NCBI RefSeq assembly: GCF_003202285.1
Contig: NZ_MASW01000002.1
Coordinates: 62,001 to 126,000, forward strand
Length of the DNA: 64,000 nucleotides
Reading direction: 5' to 3'
Origin: Prauserella muralis
GTDB lineage: Bacteria > Actinomycetota > Actinomycetes > Mycobacteriales > Pseudonocardiaceae
Below the pieces are notes generated by a model. It made no database searches. It was not told where the DNA came from and worked only from the letters and a program-made list of their open reading frames with translations. Shown here piece after piece: positions 54,135-61,982 of this stretch. The position numbers were made by a program, and so were the translations under genes. Positions within the stretch are counted from its first letter, which is position 1, and every line of letters starts with the position of its first letter.

Positions 54135-56113
54135 GATCGCACCGCCACGGGAGTTCGCGCCAGTGCCAGCGCGGCCCTGCGGCCCTCCAGCACGGCCTCG
54201 TGCACGGTCCGCGGCGCGACGCGGTCGCCCGCCTCCGCCACACCGTCCGGCACGGGGGTGGGGTCGGGCAGCCGGTGTCCACAGTGGATGAGCGTGGCGC
54301 AGTCCAGCTCCCTCGGTGCGCCGGTGAAGGAGTCGGTGACGACGACGTGGTCCGCGTGCACCTCGCGCAGCACGCTGCGCTTGGCCAGCCGGACGCCCGC
54401 CCGCTGCAGGCGCGCGTTGGCGTCGGCCAGGTCGCCGGTGAGCGCGAGCTGCGTGCCCACCACCTGGTCCTGCGTGATGATCGTGGTCGGCCTGCCCGCG
54501 GCGGCGGCGAGTTCGGCGACGCCGACGCCCACCGCGTCGCCCACCGGGTCGTGGACGGCCACCGGGCCCTCGGGCAGGGCGTCCGGCGTGCGCAGCAGGT
54601 CGGCGACGTCGAGCACCTGGCCGCCCTCGTGCACGGTGTACGGGCGGGGCCCTGGCACCGACCCGGTCGCCACGATCACGTCGCCGGCGCCGAGCCTTGC
54701 CAGGTCCGCGGCGGTGCCGGTGGCGACGTCGACGCCGAGCCTGCGCACCTCGGAGACGAGCCAGGCGCCGAGCCTGGCCAGCCGCTGCCTGCCCGGCACC
54801 CGGGCGGCGAGGGTGAGCATGCCGCCCAGCTCGTCGCTCGCCTCCACGAGGCGCACGTGGTGCCCGCGCAGGGCGAGCACCCGCGCGGCCTCCAGCCCGG
54901 CGGGGCCGCCGCCCACGACGAGCACCTCGCGCGGGGCGTCCGCGCCGTCCTCGGGCGGATCGCTCGTCTCGTGCCCGCTGCGGGGGTCGCCGAGGCAGCT
55001 GACGATCGGGTTGCGGTTGTCCCGCACCCGGCACTTCTGGTTGGTGAGCACACACGGCCGGATCCGCTCCGGCGTGGCGAGCTTGCGCACGAGACCGGCG
55101 TCGGCGATCTGCGCGCGCGTCATCTCCACCAGGTCGGCGGCGCCGTCGGCGAGCGCCTGCCCGGCCTGGTCCGGATCGACCACCGAGCCCTGCAGGATCA
55201 CCGAGGTCGCGCCGGTCGTGTCCCGGACGGCCCCGCGGATGCGGCGGCACAGGTCGAGGTTGAAGCCCGGCTCGGTGTGCGAGTCGGGACGGGTGGCCGA
55301 CGTGCCCATCGCCGAGCCGCGCACGACCACCAGGTAGTCCACCTCGCGGGCGAGATCGCGAGCCAGCTCCTCGGCCTGCTCCGGCGTGATGCCCGCCCAC
55401 GGGGCCAGCTCGTCGCACGACAGGCGCAGCCCGAGCACGCGCTCGCGGCCGATGCGGGCGCGCACGGCCGCCAGGACCTCGCGCAACAGCAGCGCCTTGT
55501 CGGTGCCGTAGGCGTCACCGCGCTGGTTGGTGAGCCCGGAGAGGAACTGGCGCAGCAGCGCGTGCTGCCCCGCGTCCACCTCCACCCCGTCCAGGTCCAC
55601 CTCGGCGGCGGACTCGGCGGCGCGGGTGAACCCGGCGACGATCGCGCGGATCTCGGCGGCCTCCATCTCCATCGGCATCTCGCGGCTGGCGACGTCCGCC
55701 ACCCGCGAGGGCGCCCACAGCGCCTGCTGCGAGAACGCCGACGAGCCCTGCGAGCCCGCGTGGCCCAGCCCGGCCAGCACGAGTGTCCCGTGTGGACGGC
55801 AGGCGGCGGCCACCGAGGCCCAGCCCGCCTGGCAGTCGGCCGCCAGCGGGGCGCGTTCGTAGGGCCAGTCGGACTCGTGCACGCTCGCCGTCTCGGTGAC
55901 GATCAGCCCGGCGCCGCCCTGGGCGCGCCGCTCGTAGTAAGCGACGTGGGCCTCCGAGATCGCCCTGCCCCTGGCCAGGTTCGTCTCGTGCGGACCGAAC
56001 AGGACCCGCGACGGTGCGCTGCGGCCGGCCAGCGAGACCGGCTCTGTGAGCATCCGTATCCCCGGCGCGTTCGCCCGCGACGCGATCCCGTCGCCGGGAC
56101 TCGACGTGGTCAC
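54131..56113 (-). CDS. Mycofactocin-system FadH/OYE-family oxidoreductase 2
   Basis: The protein has 660 residues with the same barrel plus FAD/NAD(P) layout as its neighbour; VLVVGGGPAGLEAARVLA lies near 405. The iron-sulfur loop reads CVLTNQKC, followed by SCLGDP. The second cysteine of the usual CxxC is Thr, so one cluster ligand seems missing. The N-terminus (TTSSPGDGIASRA) closely matches that of MftC at protein and DNA level. The GTG overlaps the mftC stop (GTGA). It occupies the place where mftD usually stands. Confidence 0.88.
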   Translation of the reverse strand: MTTSSPGDGIASRANAPGIRMLTEPVSLAGRSAPSRVLFGPHETNLARGRAISEAHVAYYERRAQGGAGLIVTETASVHESDWPYERAPLAADCQAGWASVAAACRPHGTLVLAGLGHAGSQGSSAFSQQALWAPSRVADVASREMPMEMEAAEIRAIVAGFTRAAESAAEVDLDGVEVDAGQHALLRQFLSGLTNQRGDAYGTDKALLLREVLAAVRARIGRERVLGLRLSCDELAPWAGITPEQAEELARDLAREVDYLVVVRGSAMGTSATRPDSHTEPGFNLDLCRRIRGAVRDTTGATSVILQGSVVDPDQAGQALADGAADLVEMTRAQIADAGLVRKLATPERIRPCVLTNQKCRVRDNRNPIVSCLGDPRSGHETSDPPEDGADAPREVLVVGGGPAGLEAARVLALRGHHVRLVEASDELGGMLTLAARVPGRQRLARLGAWLVSEVRRLGVDVATGTAADLARLGAGDVIVATGSVPGPRPYTVHEGGQVLDVADLLRTPDALPEGPVAVHDPVGDAVGVGVAELAAAAGRPTTIITQDQVVGTQLALTGDLADANARLQRAGVRLAKRSVLREVHADHVVVTDSFTGAPRELDCATLIHCGHRLPDPTPVPDGVAEAGDRVAPRTVHEAVLEGRRAALALARTPVAVRS

Positions 56114-57360
56114 GGCCGGAAGCCCGCGAGCGGGCTGGTGTCGCAGGCGCGGTCGGGCAGCCGGTCGGGCTCGGGCGGACCCCAGCCGATGGCCACCGGC
56201 ACGCGGTCGCGCTGGCGTCCCCGGCGCGAGTGGTCCTTGTCCGGCCTCGGCTTCTCGGCCCCGGCGCCCACCAGCGCCAGTGCGCGCTCGCCGTTGCCCT
56301 TGACGCACTCGGGGTCCGGGCCGTCCAGCGGCAGCCCGGTGAAGAACTTCGCCGCCATACAGCCGCCCTGGCACGAGTCGTAGGCCGAGCAGGACGTGCA
56401 CGCGCCGCCGGTCTGCGGGGTGCGCAGCCGCTCGAACAGCTCCGAGGTGCGCCACACCGACGTGAAGCCGCCCTCGTCGCGGACGTTGCCCGCCAGGAAC
56501 TCGTCGTGGATGGCGAACGGGCACGCGTAGACGTCGCCGATCGGGTCGATCAGGCACACCACGCGCCCCGCGCCGCACAGGTTCAGGCCCGGCAGTGGCG
56601 TGGAGCCGAGCGCGTTGAGGTGGAAGAACGAGTCGCCGGTGAGCACGTCCTCCCCGTTGGCGATCAGCCATTCGTACAGCTGGAGCTGCTGGTCCGCCGT
56701 GGGGTGCAGCTCGTCCCACGTGTCGGCGCCGCGGCCGGAAGGGCGCAGCCGGGTGATGCGCAGCTGGGCGCCGAAGTCGTCGGCCAGCCGCTTGAACTCG
56801 TCCAGCTGAGCCACGTTGTGCCGGGTCATCACCACGCTGATCTTGAACCCGGTGAACCCGGCGTCGCGCAGGTTCTCCATGGCGCGCAGGGCGGTGTCGA
56901 ACGAGCCCGGCCCGCGCACGTGGTCGTTGACCTCCGCGGTGGCGCCGTCCAGCGACAGCTGCACGTCCACGTAGTCGGTCGCGGCCAGCCAGCGGGCGCG
57001 TTCCGGCGTGATGCGCACCCCGTTGGTGGAGAACTTGACGCCCACCTGATGGTTCACGGCGTACTCGACGATCTCCCAGAAGTCCGAGCGGACCGTGGGT
57101 TCACCGCCGCCGATGTTGACGTAGAAGACCTGCAGGCGCTGCAGTTCGTCGACGACCGCCTTGCATTCCTCAGTGGACAGTTCGCGGGGGTCGCGGCGGC
57201 CCGAGGAGGACAGGCAGTGCACGCAGGACAGGTTGCAGGCGTAGGTCAGCTCCCAGGTCAGGCAGATGGGAGCGTCCAGTCCGGTTTGGAAGTGCTCGAC
57301 CAGCCTTTTCGGCCGGTCTGCGCGCGACGCGATCGCGTCGCCGGGACTTGCCTTGGTCAT
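56110..57360 (-). CDS. mftC: Mycofactocin radical SAM maturase
   Basis: The protein has 416 residues. The radical-SAM cluster motif is CNLSCVHC (Cys42, Cys46, Cys49). The auxiliary cluster SPASM domain follows near 290-345 (YACPFAIHDEF, then CTSCSAYDSCQGGC). The C-terminal tail ends CDTSPLAGF, typical of MftC. It oxidatively decarboxylates the C-terminal Tyr of MftA and then forms the Val-Tyr crosslink. The ATG at 57360 has AGGGAG upstream. A second possible start, GTG at 57399 with GGAGGA, would add 13 residues. Confidence 0.96.
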   Translation of the reverse strand: MTKASPGDAIASRADRPKRLVEHFQTGLDAPICLTWELTYACNLSCVHCLSSSGRRDPRELSTEECKAVVDELQRLQVFYVNIGGGEPTVRSDFWEIVEYAVNHQVGVKFSTNGVRITPERARWLAATDYVDVQLSLDGATAEVNDHVRGPGSFDTALRAMENLRDAGFTGFKISVVMTRHNVAQLDEFKRLADDFGAQLRITRLRPSGRGADTWDELHPTADQQLQLYEWLIANGEDVLTGDSFFHLNALGSTPLPGLNLCGAGRVVCLIDPIGDVYACPFAIHDEFLAGNVRDEGGFTSVWRTSELFERLRTPQTGGACTSCSAYDSCQGGCMAAKFFTGLPLDGPDPECVKGNGERALALVGAGAEKPRPDKDHSRRGRQRDRVPVAIGWGPPEPDRLPDRACDTSPLAGFRP

Positions 57361-57450
57361 GTTTCTCCCTTTGCCGCAGTGCGGGCGCCCCGCCGCCACG
57401 ATCGCGTTCCTCCGGTCAGCGCGCTCGGATCTCGGCAGTGTGCCGCCCCG

Positions 57451-57771
57451 TCAGTCGCGTGGGCCGGCACACTCGTGCTGATCCCGGCTTTCGATCGTGC
57501 CCGCGGACAGCAACCCGGCCAGCGCGTCGAGATACCGCGCGTGCTCCTGTTCGGGCACGGCGGCGGAGCCGAGCGCGGACCGTGCGTCGGGCTGGTTCTC
57601 CAGGTCGCGAACGACGTCGACGAGCAGTCGCGTCTTCAGGAAGGAGAGTTTCCTCGTGTGGAAGTCGTAGACGAGAGCGCCGAACGGTTCCGGCCGCAGA
57701 GCGACGCTGGACGAGAGCCGGTACGGCCGGTCCGGATCGAACCTCGGCGCGGCGAGCGGCTCAGTAGACAC
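57451..57771 (-). CDS. mftB: Mycofactocin precursor-binding protein (RRE)
   Basis: The protein has 106 residues with the PqqD-like RiPP recognition element fold: YRLSSSVALRPEPFGALVYD near residue 17, then KLSFLKTRLLVDVVRDL. MftB binds the leader of MftA and presents it to MftC. The GTG start lies 11 bases inside the end of mftA, so the two are translationally coupled. A 90-bp gap with possible ribosome-binding sites separates it from mftC. Confidence 0.94.
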   Translation of the reverse strand: MSTEPLAAPRFDPDRPYRLSSSVALRPEPFGALVYDFHTRKLSFLKTRLLVDVVRDLENQPDARSALGSAAVPEQEHARYLDALAGLLSAGTIESRDQHECAGPRD

Positions 57772-57850
57772 CGCACATGCCGTCGATCGAGACTTCCTCG
57801 ACCAGCAGGTCGTCCTCGACGGTAACCTCGGTGGCTTCGGACTCGTTCAT
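57761..57850 (-). CDS. mftA: Mycofactocin precursor peptide
   Basis: This is a 29-residue peptide, too short for routine gene calling. The N-terminal leader is acidic (MNESEATEVTVEDDLLVEE). The core ends IDGMCGVY, the invariant C-terminus from which the final Val-Tyr becomes mycofactocin. GAGGAG lies 9 bases before the ATG. It is the first gene of the leftward operon. The gap to mftR is 79 bp and holds the shared control region. Confidence 0.97.
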   Translation of the reverse strand: MNESEATEVTVEDDLLVEEVSIDGMCGVY

Positions 57851-57874
57851 GGCAAGCTACTCCTCACTGAGCAG

Positions 57875-57902
57875 TTGTTGTGACCGTGGACACGACGATA
57901 AT
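57875..57902 (+). promoter_or_regulatory. Promoter of mftR
   Basis: TTGTTG (57875-57880) and GATAAT (57897-57902) are 16 bases apart, a good match to the housekeeping sigma consensus. The transcription start should fall within the palindrome that begins at 57902, which would permit autorepression. Confidence 0.55.
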
Positions 57903-57916
57903 GGCACCCGGTGCCA
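57902..57916. promoter_or_regulatory. Candidate MftR operator
   Basis: TGGCACCCGGTGCCA is a perfect 7+1+7 palindrome midway between mftA and mftR, and it overlaps the predicted mftR transcription start. TetR-family repressors normally bind such dyads. It is the only strong palindrome in the 79-bp gap. Confidence 0.7.
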
Positions 57917-57929
57917 AATGGAAGGGGTC

Positions 57930-58535
57930 ATGCCCGAGAAGCCCGCAGAACTACCCGTTCGGCCAGGTCGGCGCCGTTCGACCAGCCAGCACGAGCTGGA
58001 GCGGGTGGCCTTCGAGCTGTTCGAGCGCGACGGGTTCGACGCCACCACGGTGGACGACATCGCCCGCGCGGCGGGCATCGGGCGGCGTACCTTCTTCCGT
58101 TACTTCGACTCCAAGAACGACGTGGTCTGGGGCGCGTTCACCGACCAGCTCGGCCGGATGCGCGAGCAGTTCGCCCGCCGCCCCGCCGACGAGCCGCTGA
58201 TGGCCGCCGTGCGCGCCGTCGTGGTGGAGTTCAACCGGGTCGACGAGGCCGAGGTGCCCCGGCACCGCAGGCGCCTGGAGCTGATCCTGCGGGTGCCCGC
58301 GCTCCAGGCCCACTCCACCCTCCGGTACGGCGACTGGCGGGCCGTGGTGGCCGAGTTCGCCGCCGCGCGGCTCGGCGTGGAGCCTGCCTCGCTCGTGCCG
58401 CAGTCGATCGCCTACGCGGCACTCGGGGTGGCGCTGGCCGCCTACGAGCACTGGCTCGCCCATCCGGGCGTCGAACTGTGTGACGTGCTGGACACGGCCA
58501 TGGCGGAACTGGCCCGCGGCTTCGGTGACGTTTAG
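57930..58535 (+). CDS. mftR: Mycofactocin-system TetR-family regulator
   Basis: The protein has 201 residues. The TetR helix-turn-helix is TTVDDIARAAGIGRRTFFRYF near residues 40-60. The remainder is the helical ligand domain (RRRLELILRVPALQAHSTLRY). The ATG at 57930 follows GGAAGGGG; an ATG 12 bases upstream has no such signal. It is divergent from mftA and is probably the repressor of the operon. MftR of mycobacteria responds to a fatty acyl-CoA; this could hold here but is not shown by the sequence. Confidence 0.94.
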   Translation: MPEKPAELPVRPGRRRSTSQHELERVAFELFERDGFDATTVDDIARAAGIGRRTFFRYFDSKNDVVWGAFTDQLGRMREQFARRPADEPLMAAVRAVVVEFNRVDEAEVPRHRRRLELILRVPALQAHSTLRYGDWRAVVAEFAAARLGVEPASLVPQSIAYAALGVALAAYEHWLAHPGVELCDVLDTAMAELARGFGDV

Positions 58536-58563
58536 CGTTTCGCCGATCGGAAAACCCGGCCGT

Positions 58564-59838
58564 GTGAAAAACATCTTCGTACTTGCCCTCGACGAGGAGA
58601 ACACGCGGACCCTGAACCGGATCCGCGGTGCCGAGGACTACCGGTTCCACAGCCTGCTGAGCGTCGAAGAATGCCAAGTCGGCGACATCGAGGTGGAGGA
58701 GCTGCTGCAGAAGGCCGAGGCGCAGCTGGACGCCTTCGACGGCTCGATCGACGCCATCGTCGGCTACTGGGACTTCCCGGTGTCCACCCTTCGGGCGATC
58801 CTGTGCGAGAAGTACGGCCTGCCAGGGCCTTCGCTGGAGTCGATCGTCAAATGTGAACACAAGTACTGGAGCAGGCTGGAGCAGCGCAAGGCCATCGACG
58901 CCTACCCGCACTTCGGGATCGTCGATCTGGACACCGACGACCCGCGCCCGCCCGACGGCGTCCGGTACCCGATGTGGCTCAAGCCCGTGAAGTCCTACTC
59001 GTCGGAGTTGGCCTTCCAGGTGCGCGACGACGAGGAGTTCGACGGCGCGGTGGCCGAGATCCGCGAGGGCATCGACCGGGTCGGCAAGCCCTTCGACTAC
59101 CTCATGGGCAAGCTCGACCTGCCTGCCGAGATCGCCGACGTCGGCGGCGCCGCCTGCCTGGCCGAGGAGGCGATGTCGGGGGTGCAGTGCGCGACCGAGG
59201 GCTATGTGCACAAGGGACAGGTCGTGGTCTACGGCGTGCTGGACTCCATCGACTACCCGGGCCGCTCGTCGTTCCTGCGGCACCAGTACCCTTCGCAGCT
59301 GCCCGCCGACGCGATCGAGCAGCTCGTCGACACCTCCGTGCGCACCATCAAGCAGGTGGGCATGGACGACTCGACGTTCAGCATCGAGTTCTTCTACAAC
59401 CCCGACGCCCGCAAGGTGTGCCTGCTGGAGATCAACCCGCGGCACTCGCAGTCGCACGCCGAGATGTTCGCCTACGTCGACGGTGTGCCCAACCACGAGA
59501 CGATGGTCCGCGTGGGGCTCGGCCAGGACCCCGAGCCGCTTCACCGCGAGGGCCCCTACGGCATCGCGGCCAAGTGGTACCATCGCCGGTTCTCCGACGC
59601 GCTCGTACGCCGGGTGCCCACTGCCGCCGAGATCGAGAAGGTGCAGCGCGACCTTCCCGGTGTCATCGTGGACATCGTGCCCAGCGAGGGCATGCGCCTT
59701 TCGGACCTGCCCGGCCAGGACAGCTACAGCTTCGAACTCGCCCACGTCTTCGCCGGCGCCCGGGACGAGGCGGAGCTGAAGGACAAGTACGAGCGCTGCA
59801 TCGCGGCCCTGCCGTTCGAGTTCGCCGAGGAGGGATAG
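58564..59838 (+). CDS. ATP-grasp ligase-like protein linked to the mycofactocin locus
   Basis: The protein has 424 residues. It opens as a Rossmann-like pre-ATP-grasp domain (IFVLALDEENTRTLNRI). The ATP-grasp core follows: YPMWLKPVKSYSSELAF near 140, LAEEAMSGVQCATEGYV near 200, and the Mg/ATP site FSIEFFYNPD, then LLEINPRHSQSHAEMF near 280-305. Such enzymes join a carboxylate, activated as acyl phosphate, to an amine or thiol. It is 28 bp after mftR and 3 bp before a hydrolase gene. The product is unknown, and a link to mycofactocin is inferred from synteny only. Confidence 0.85.
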   Translation: MKNIFVLALDEENTRTLNRIRGAEDYRFHSLLSVEECQVGDIEVEELLQKAEAQLDAFDGSIDAIVGYWDFPVSTLRAILCEKYGLPGPSLESIVKCEHKYWSRLEQRKAIDAYPHFGIVDLDTDDPRPPDGVRYPMWLKPVKSYSSELAFQVRDDEEFDGAVAEIREGIDRVGKPFDYLMGKLDLPAEIADVGGAACLAEEAMSGVQCATEGYVHKGQVVVYGVLDSIDYPGRSSFLRHQYPSQLPADAIEQLVDTSVRTIKQVGMDDSTFSIEFFYNPDARKVCLLEINPRHSQSHAEMFAYVDGVPNHETMVRVGLGQDPEPLHREGPYGIAAKWYHRRFSDALVRRVPTAAEIEKVQRDLPGVIVDIVPSEGMRLSDLPGQDSYSFELAHVFAGARDEAELKDKYERCIAALPFEFAEEG

Positions 59839-59841
59839 CCG

Positions 59842-61863
59842 TTGCTGCGCACGGTCGGCTCGCTGCCGTGTGAGGTCACCGAGGAAGAACACGTCTGGAT
59901 CACCGTCTCGGACGGAACCCGGCTGGCCGCCCGCATCTGGCGGCCGGCCGGGTCGGACGACGAGCCGGTGCCCGGCATCCTCGAGTACATCCCGTACCGC
60001 AAACGGGACCTCACCGCGATCCGCGACTCGATCCACCATCCGTACCTCGCCGGGCACGGTTACGCGTGCGTGCGGGTCGACCTGCGCGGCACGGGGGAGT
60101 CGGAGGGCGTGCTCACCGACGAGTACACCGAGCAGGAGCAGCGCGACGCCGAGGACGTGCTGGACTGGATCGCCAGCCAGCCGTGGTGCACCGGCCGGAC
60201 CGGCATGATGGGCATCTCCTGGGGCGGGTTCGCCGCGCTGCAGGTGGCCGTGCGGCAGCCGAAGAGCCTGCACGCCATCGCCATCTCGTCGTTCACCGAC
60301 GACCGCTACGCCGACGACTTCCACTACATGGGCGGCTGTCTGCTGTCGGACAACCTCGCCGAGGCGGGCACGATGTTCGCCTACGGCACCCTGCCCCCCG
60401 ACCCGGCGCTGGTGGGCGAGCGCTGGCGCGACATGTGGCGCGAGCGCGTCGAGGCCACCGGGCCGTGGGTGGACCAGTGGCTCGAGCACCAGCGTCGCGA
60501 CGAGTACTGGCTGCACGCCTCGGTGTCGGAGACCTACTCCGACGTGCGCTGCCCCGTGCTGGCCACCAGCGGCTGGGCCGACGGCTACTCCAACGCCGTG
60601 TCGCGGCTGCTGGCCCATCTGGACGTGCCGCGCAAGGGCCTGGTGGGGCCGTGGTCGCACAAGTACCCGCACCTGGGCGAGCCCGGGCCCGCGATCGGGT
60701 ACCTGCAGGAGCTCGTGCGCTGGTGGGACCACTGGCTCAAGGACATCGACAACGGCGTCATGGACGGCCCGATGCTGCTGACGTGGATGCAGGACAGCGT
60801 GCCGCCGTCGACGTCGTACGAGGACCGGCCCGGCCGCTGGGTGGGTGAGGCGTCGTGGCCCTCGCCGAACGTGCGTCCTGTCGAGCTTCCGCTGGCCCGG
60901 CACCGGCTCGGGGAGCAGGGCGAGGAGGTGCCCGAGGAGGCGATCACCGTGCAGTCGCCGCTGTCGGTCGGGCAGTTCTCCGGCAAGTGGGCGTCCTACA
61001 ACGCGCCGCCCGACCTGCCCTACGACCAGCGCGAGGAGGACGGCGGCTCGCTGGTGTTCGAGACGGAGCCGCTGAGCGAGCGGGTCGAGATTCTCGGCTC
61101 ACCCGTCGTGCACCTGGACGTCGAGGCGGACAAGCCCGTCGCGATGGTGGCGGTGCGGCTGTCGGACGTGCTGCCGGACGGCCGCGCGACCAGGGCCACG
61201 TACGGCCTGCTGAACCTGGCCCACCGCAACGGCCACGACGAGCCCGAGCCGCTGGAGCCCGGCAAGCGCTACCGGGTGAGCGTGCACCTCAACGTGGTGG
61301 CGCAGGCGTTCCCGCCCGGTCACCGGATCCGCCTGTCGCTGTCGTCGTCGTACTGGCCGCTGGCGTGGCCGCCGCCCGAGGCGGCGCGGCTGACCGTGCA
61401 CACCGGGGCGAGCAGCCTCACGCTGCCGGTGCGCACGCAGGGCGACGAACTGCCGTCGCCGGTGTTCGGCGAGCCCGAGGGCGCCGAGCCGATGCCGACG
61501 GTCGTGACCGAGCCCGGCGACCGCCGCTGGCAGGTGTCGCGGGACCTCGTGCAATACGAGTCGGGACTGGAGATCCTCAAGGACAGCGGCACCCTGTACT
61601 TCCCCGACATCGACCTGTCGGTGACCAGGCGGGCTCGCGAACGGTACGCGTCGCAGGCCGACGACTTCGCCTCCGCCCGCGGTGAGACGGAGTGGACGAT
61701 GACGTTCGCCCGCGGCGACTGGGAGGCCACCACCGTGACGCACACGGAACTGTCCTGCACGCGCACGGAGTTCGTGCTGCACGCGCGCCTCGACGGCTAC
61801 GAGGGCAAGCGCCGCCTCTTCTCCCGCAATTGGCAGCGCAGGATCCCGCGCGACAACGTGTAG
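59842..61863 (+). CDS. CocE/NonD-type serine hydrolase (X-Pro peptidase S15 family)
   Basis: The protein has 673 residues. The catalytic Ser is in MMGISWGGFAALQ near 122, the acid in SGWADGYSNA near 252, and the His in GPWSHKYPHLG near 272. The C-terminal half is a PepX_C jelly-roll domain. The start is a TTG preceded by GAGGAGG, so a weak start codon is offset by a strong ribosome-binding site. It hydrolyses an ester or amide. Pairing with an ATP-grasp ligase suggests a make-and-break pair for one amide bond. There is no signal peptide, so it acts in the cytoplasm. Confidence 0.9.
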   Translation: MLRTVGSLPCEVTEEEHVWITVSDGTRLAARIWRPAGSDDEPVPGILEYIPYRKRDLTAIRDSIHHPYLAGHGYACVRVDLRGTGESEGVLTDEYTEQEQRDAEDVLDWIASQPWCTGRTGMMGISWGGFAALQVAVRQPKSLHAIAISSFTDDRYADDFHYMGGCLLSDNLAEAGTMFAYGTLPPDPALVGERWRDMWRERVEATGPWVDQWLEHQRRDEYWLHASVSETYSDVRCPVLATSGWADGYSNAVSRLLAHLDVPRKGLVGPWSHKYPHLGEPGPAIGYLQELVRWWDHWLKDIDNGVMDGPMLLTWMQDSVPPSTSYEDRPGRWVGEASWPSPNVRPVELPLARHRLGEQGEEVPEEAITVQSPLSVGQFSGKWASYNAPPDLPYDQREEDGGSLVFETEPLSERVEILGSPVVHLDVEADKPVAMVAVRLSDVLPDGRATRATYGLLNLAHRNGHDEPEPLEPGKRYRVSVHLNVVAQAFPPGHRIRLSLSSSYWPLAWPPPEAARLTVHTGASSLTLPVRTQGDELPSPVFGEPEGAEPMPTVVTEPGDRRWQVSRDLVQYESGLEILKDSGTLYFPDIDLSVTRRARERYASQADDFASARGETEWTMTFARGDWEATTVTHTELSCTRTEFVLHARLDGYEGKRRLFSRNWQRRIPRDNV

Positions 61864-61880
61864 CCCTTCAGCCGGGGGAG

Positions 61881-61969
61881 AAGCTCCCCAATGCGGCATT
61901 GGGTACGTTGAGTGGAACGAATGCGGCATTCGCTCCATCCAGTGGAGCGAATGCCGCATTGGGGAGCTT
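61881..61969. repeat. Strong inverted-repeat element at the right edge of the mycofactocin island
   Basis: The outer arms are perfect over 20 bp: AAGCTCCCCAATGCGGCATT (61881-61900) and its complement at 61950-61969. A second hairpin inside has 18-bp perfect arms (61920-61937 with 61943-61960). Both use the segment 61950-61960, so only one can form at a time. It lies between the convergent hydrolase and GreA-like genes and ends with TTT on the plus strand. It belongs to the same family as 44906-44990. Confidence 0.9.
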
Positions 61970-61982
61970 TGGGGGGCGGGGG

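Noticed and set aside
52170-55418. A 1082-codon frame that would fuse oxidoreductase 1 with Arg/Gly-rich upstream sequence
   Set aside because: The upstream part is an alternate frame of oxidoreductase 2. The true start is the ATG at 54134 in an ATGA overlap.
45004-61969. Recent horizontal transfer of the mycofactocin island
   Set aside because: Base composition and codon habit look the same as in the flanks, and no integrase, transposase or tRNA gene lies at the edges. The bracketing repeats alone are not enough.
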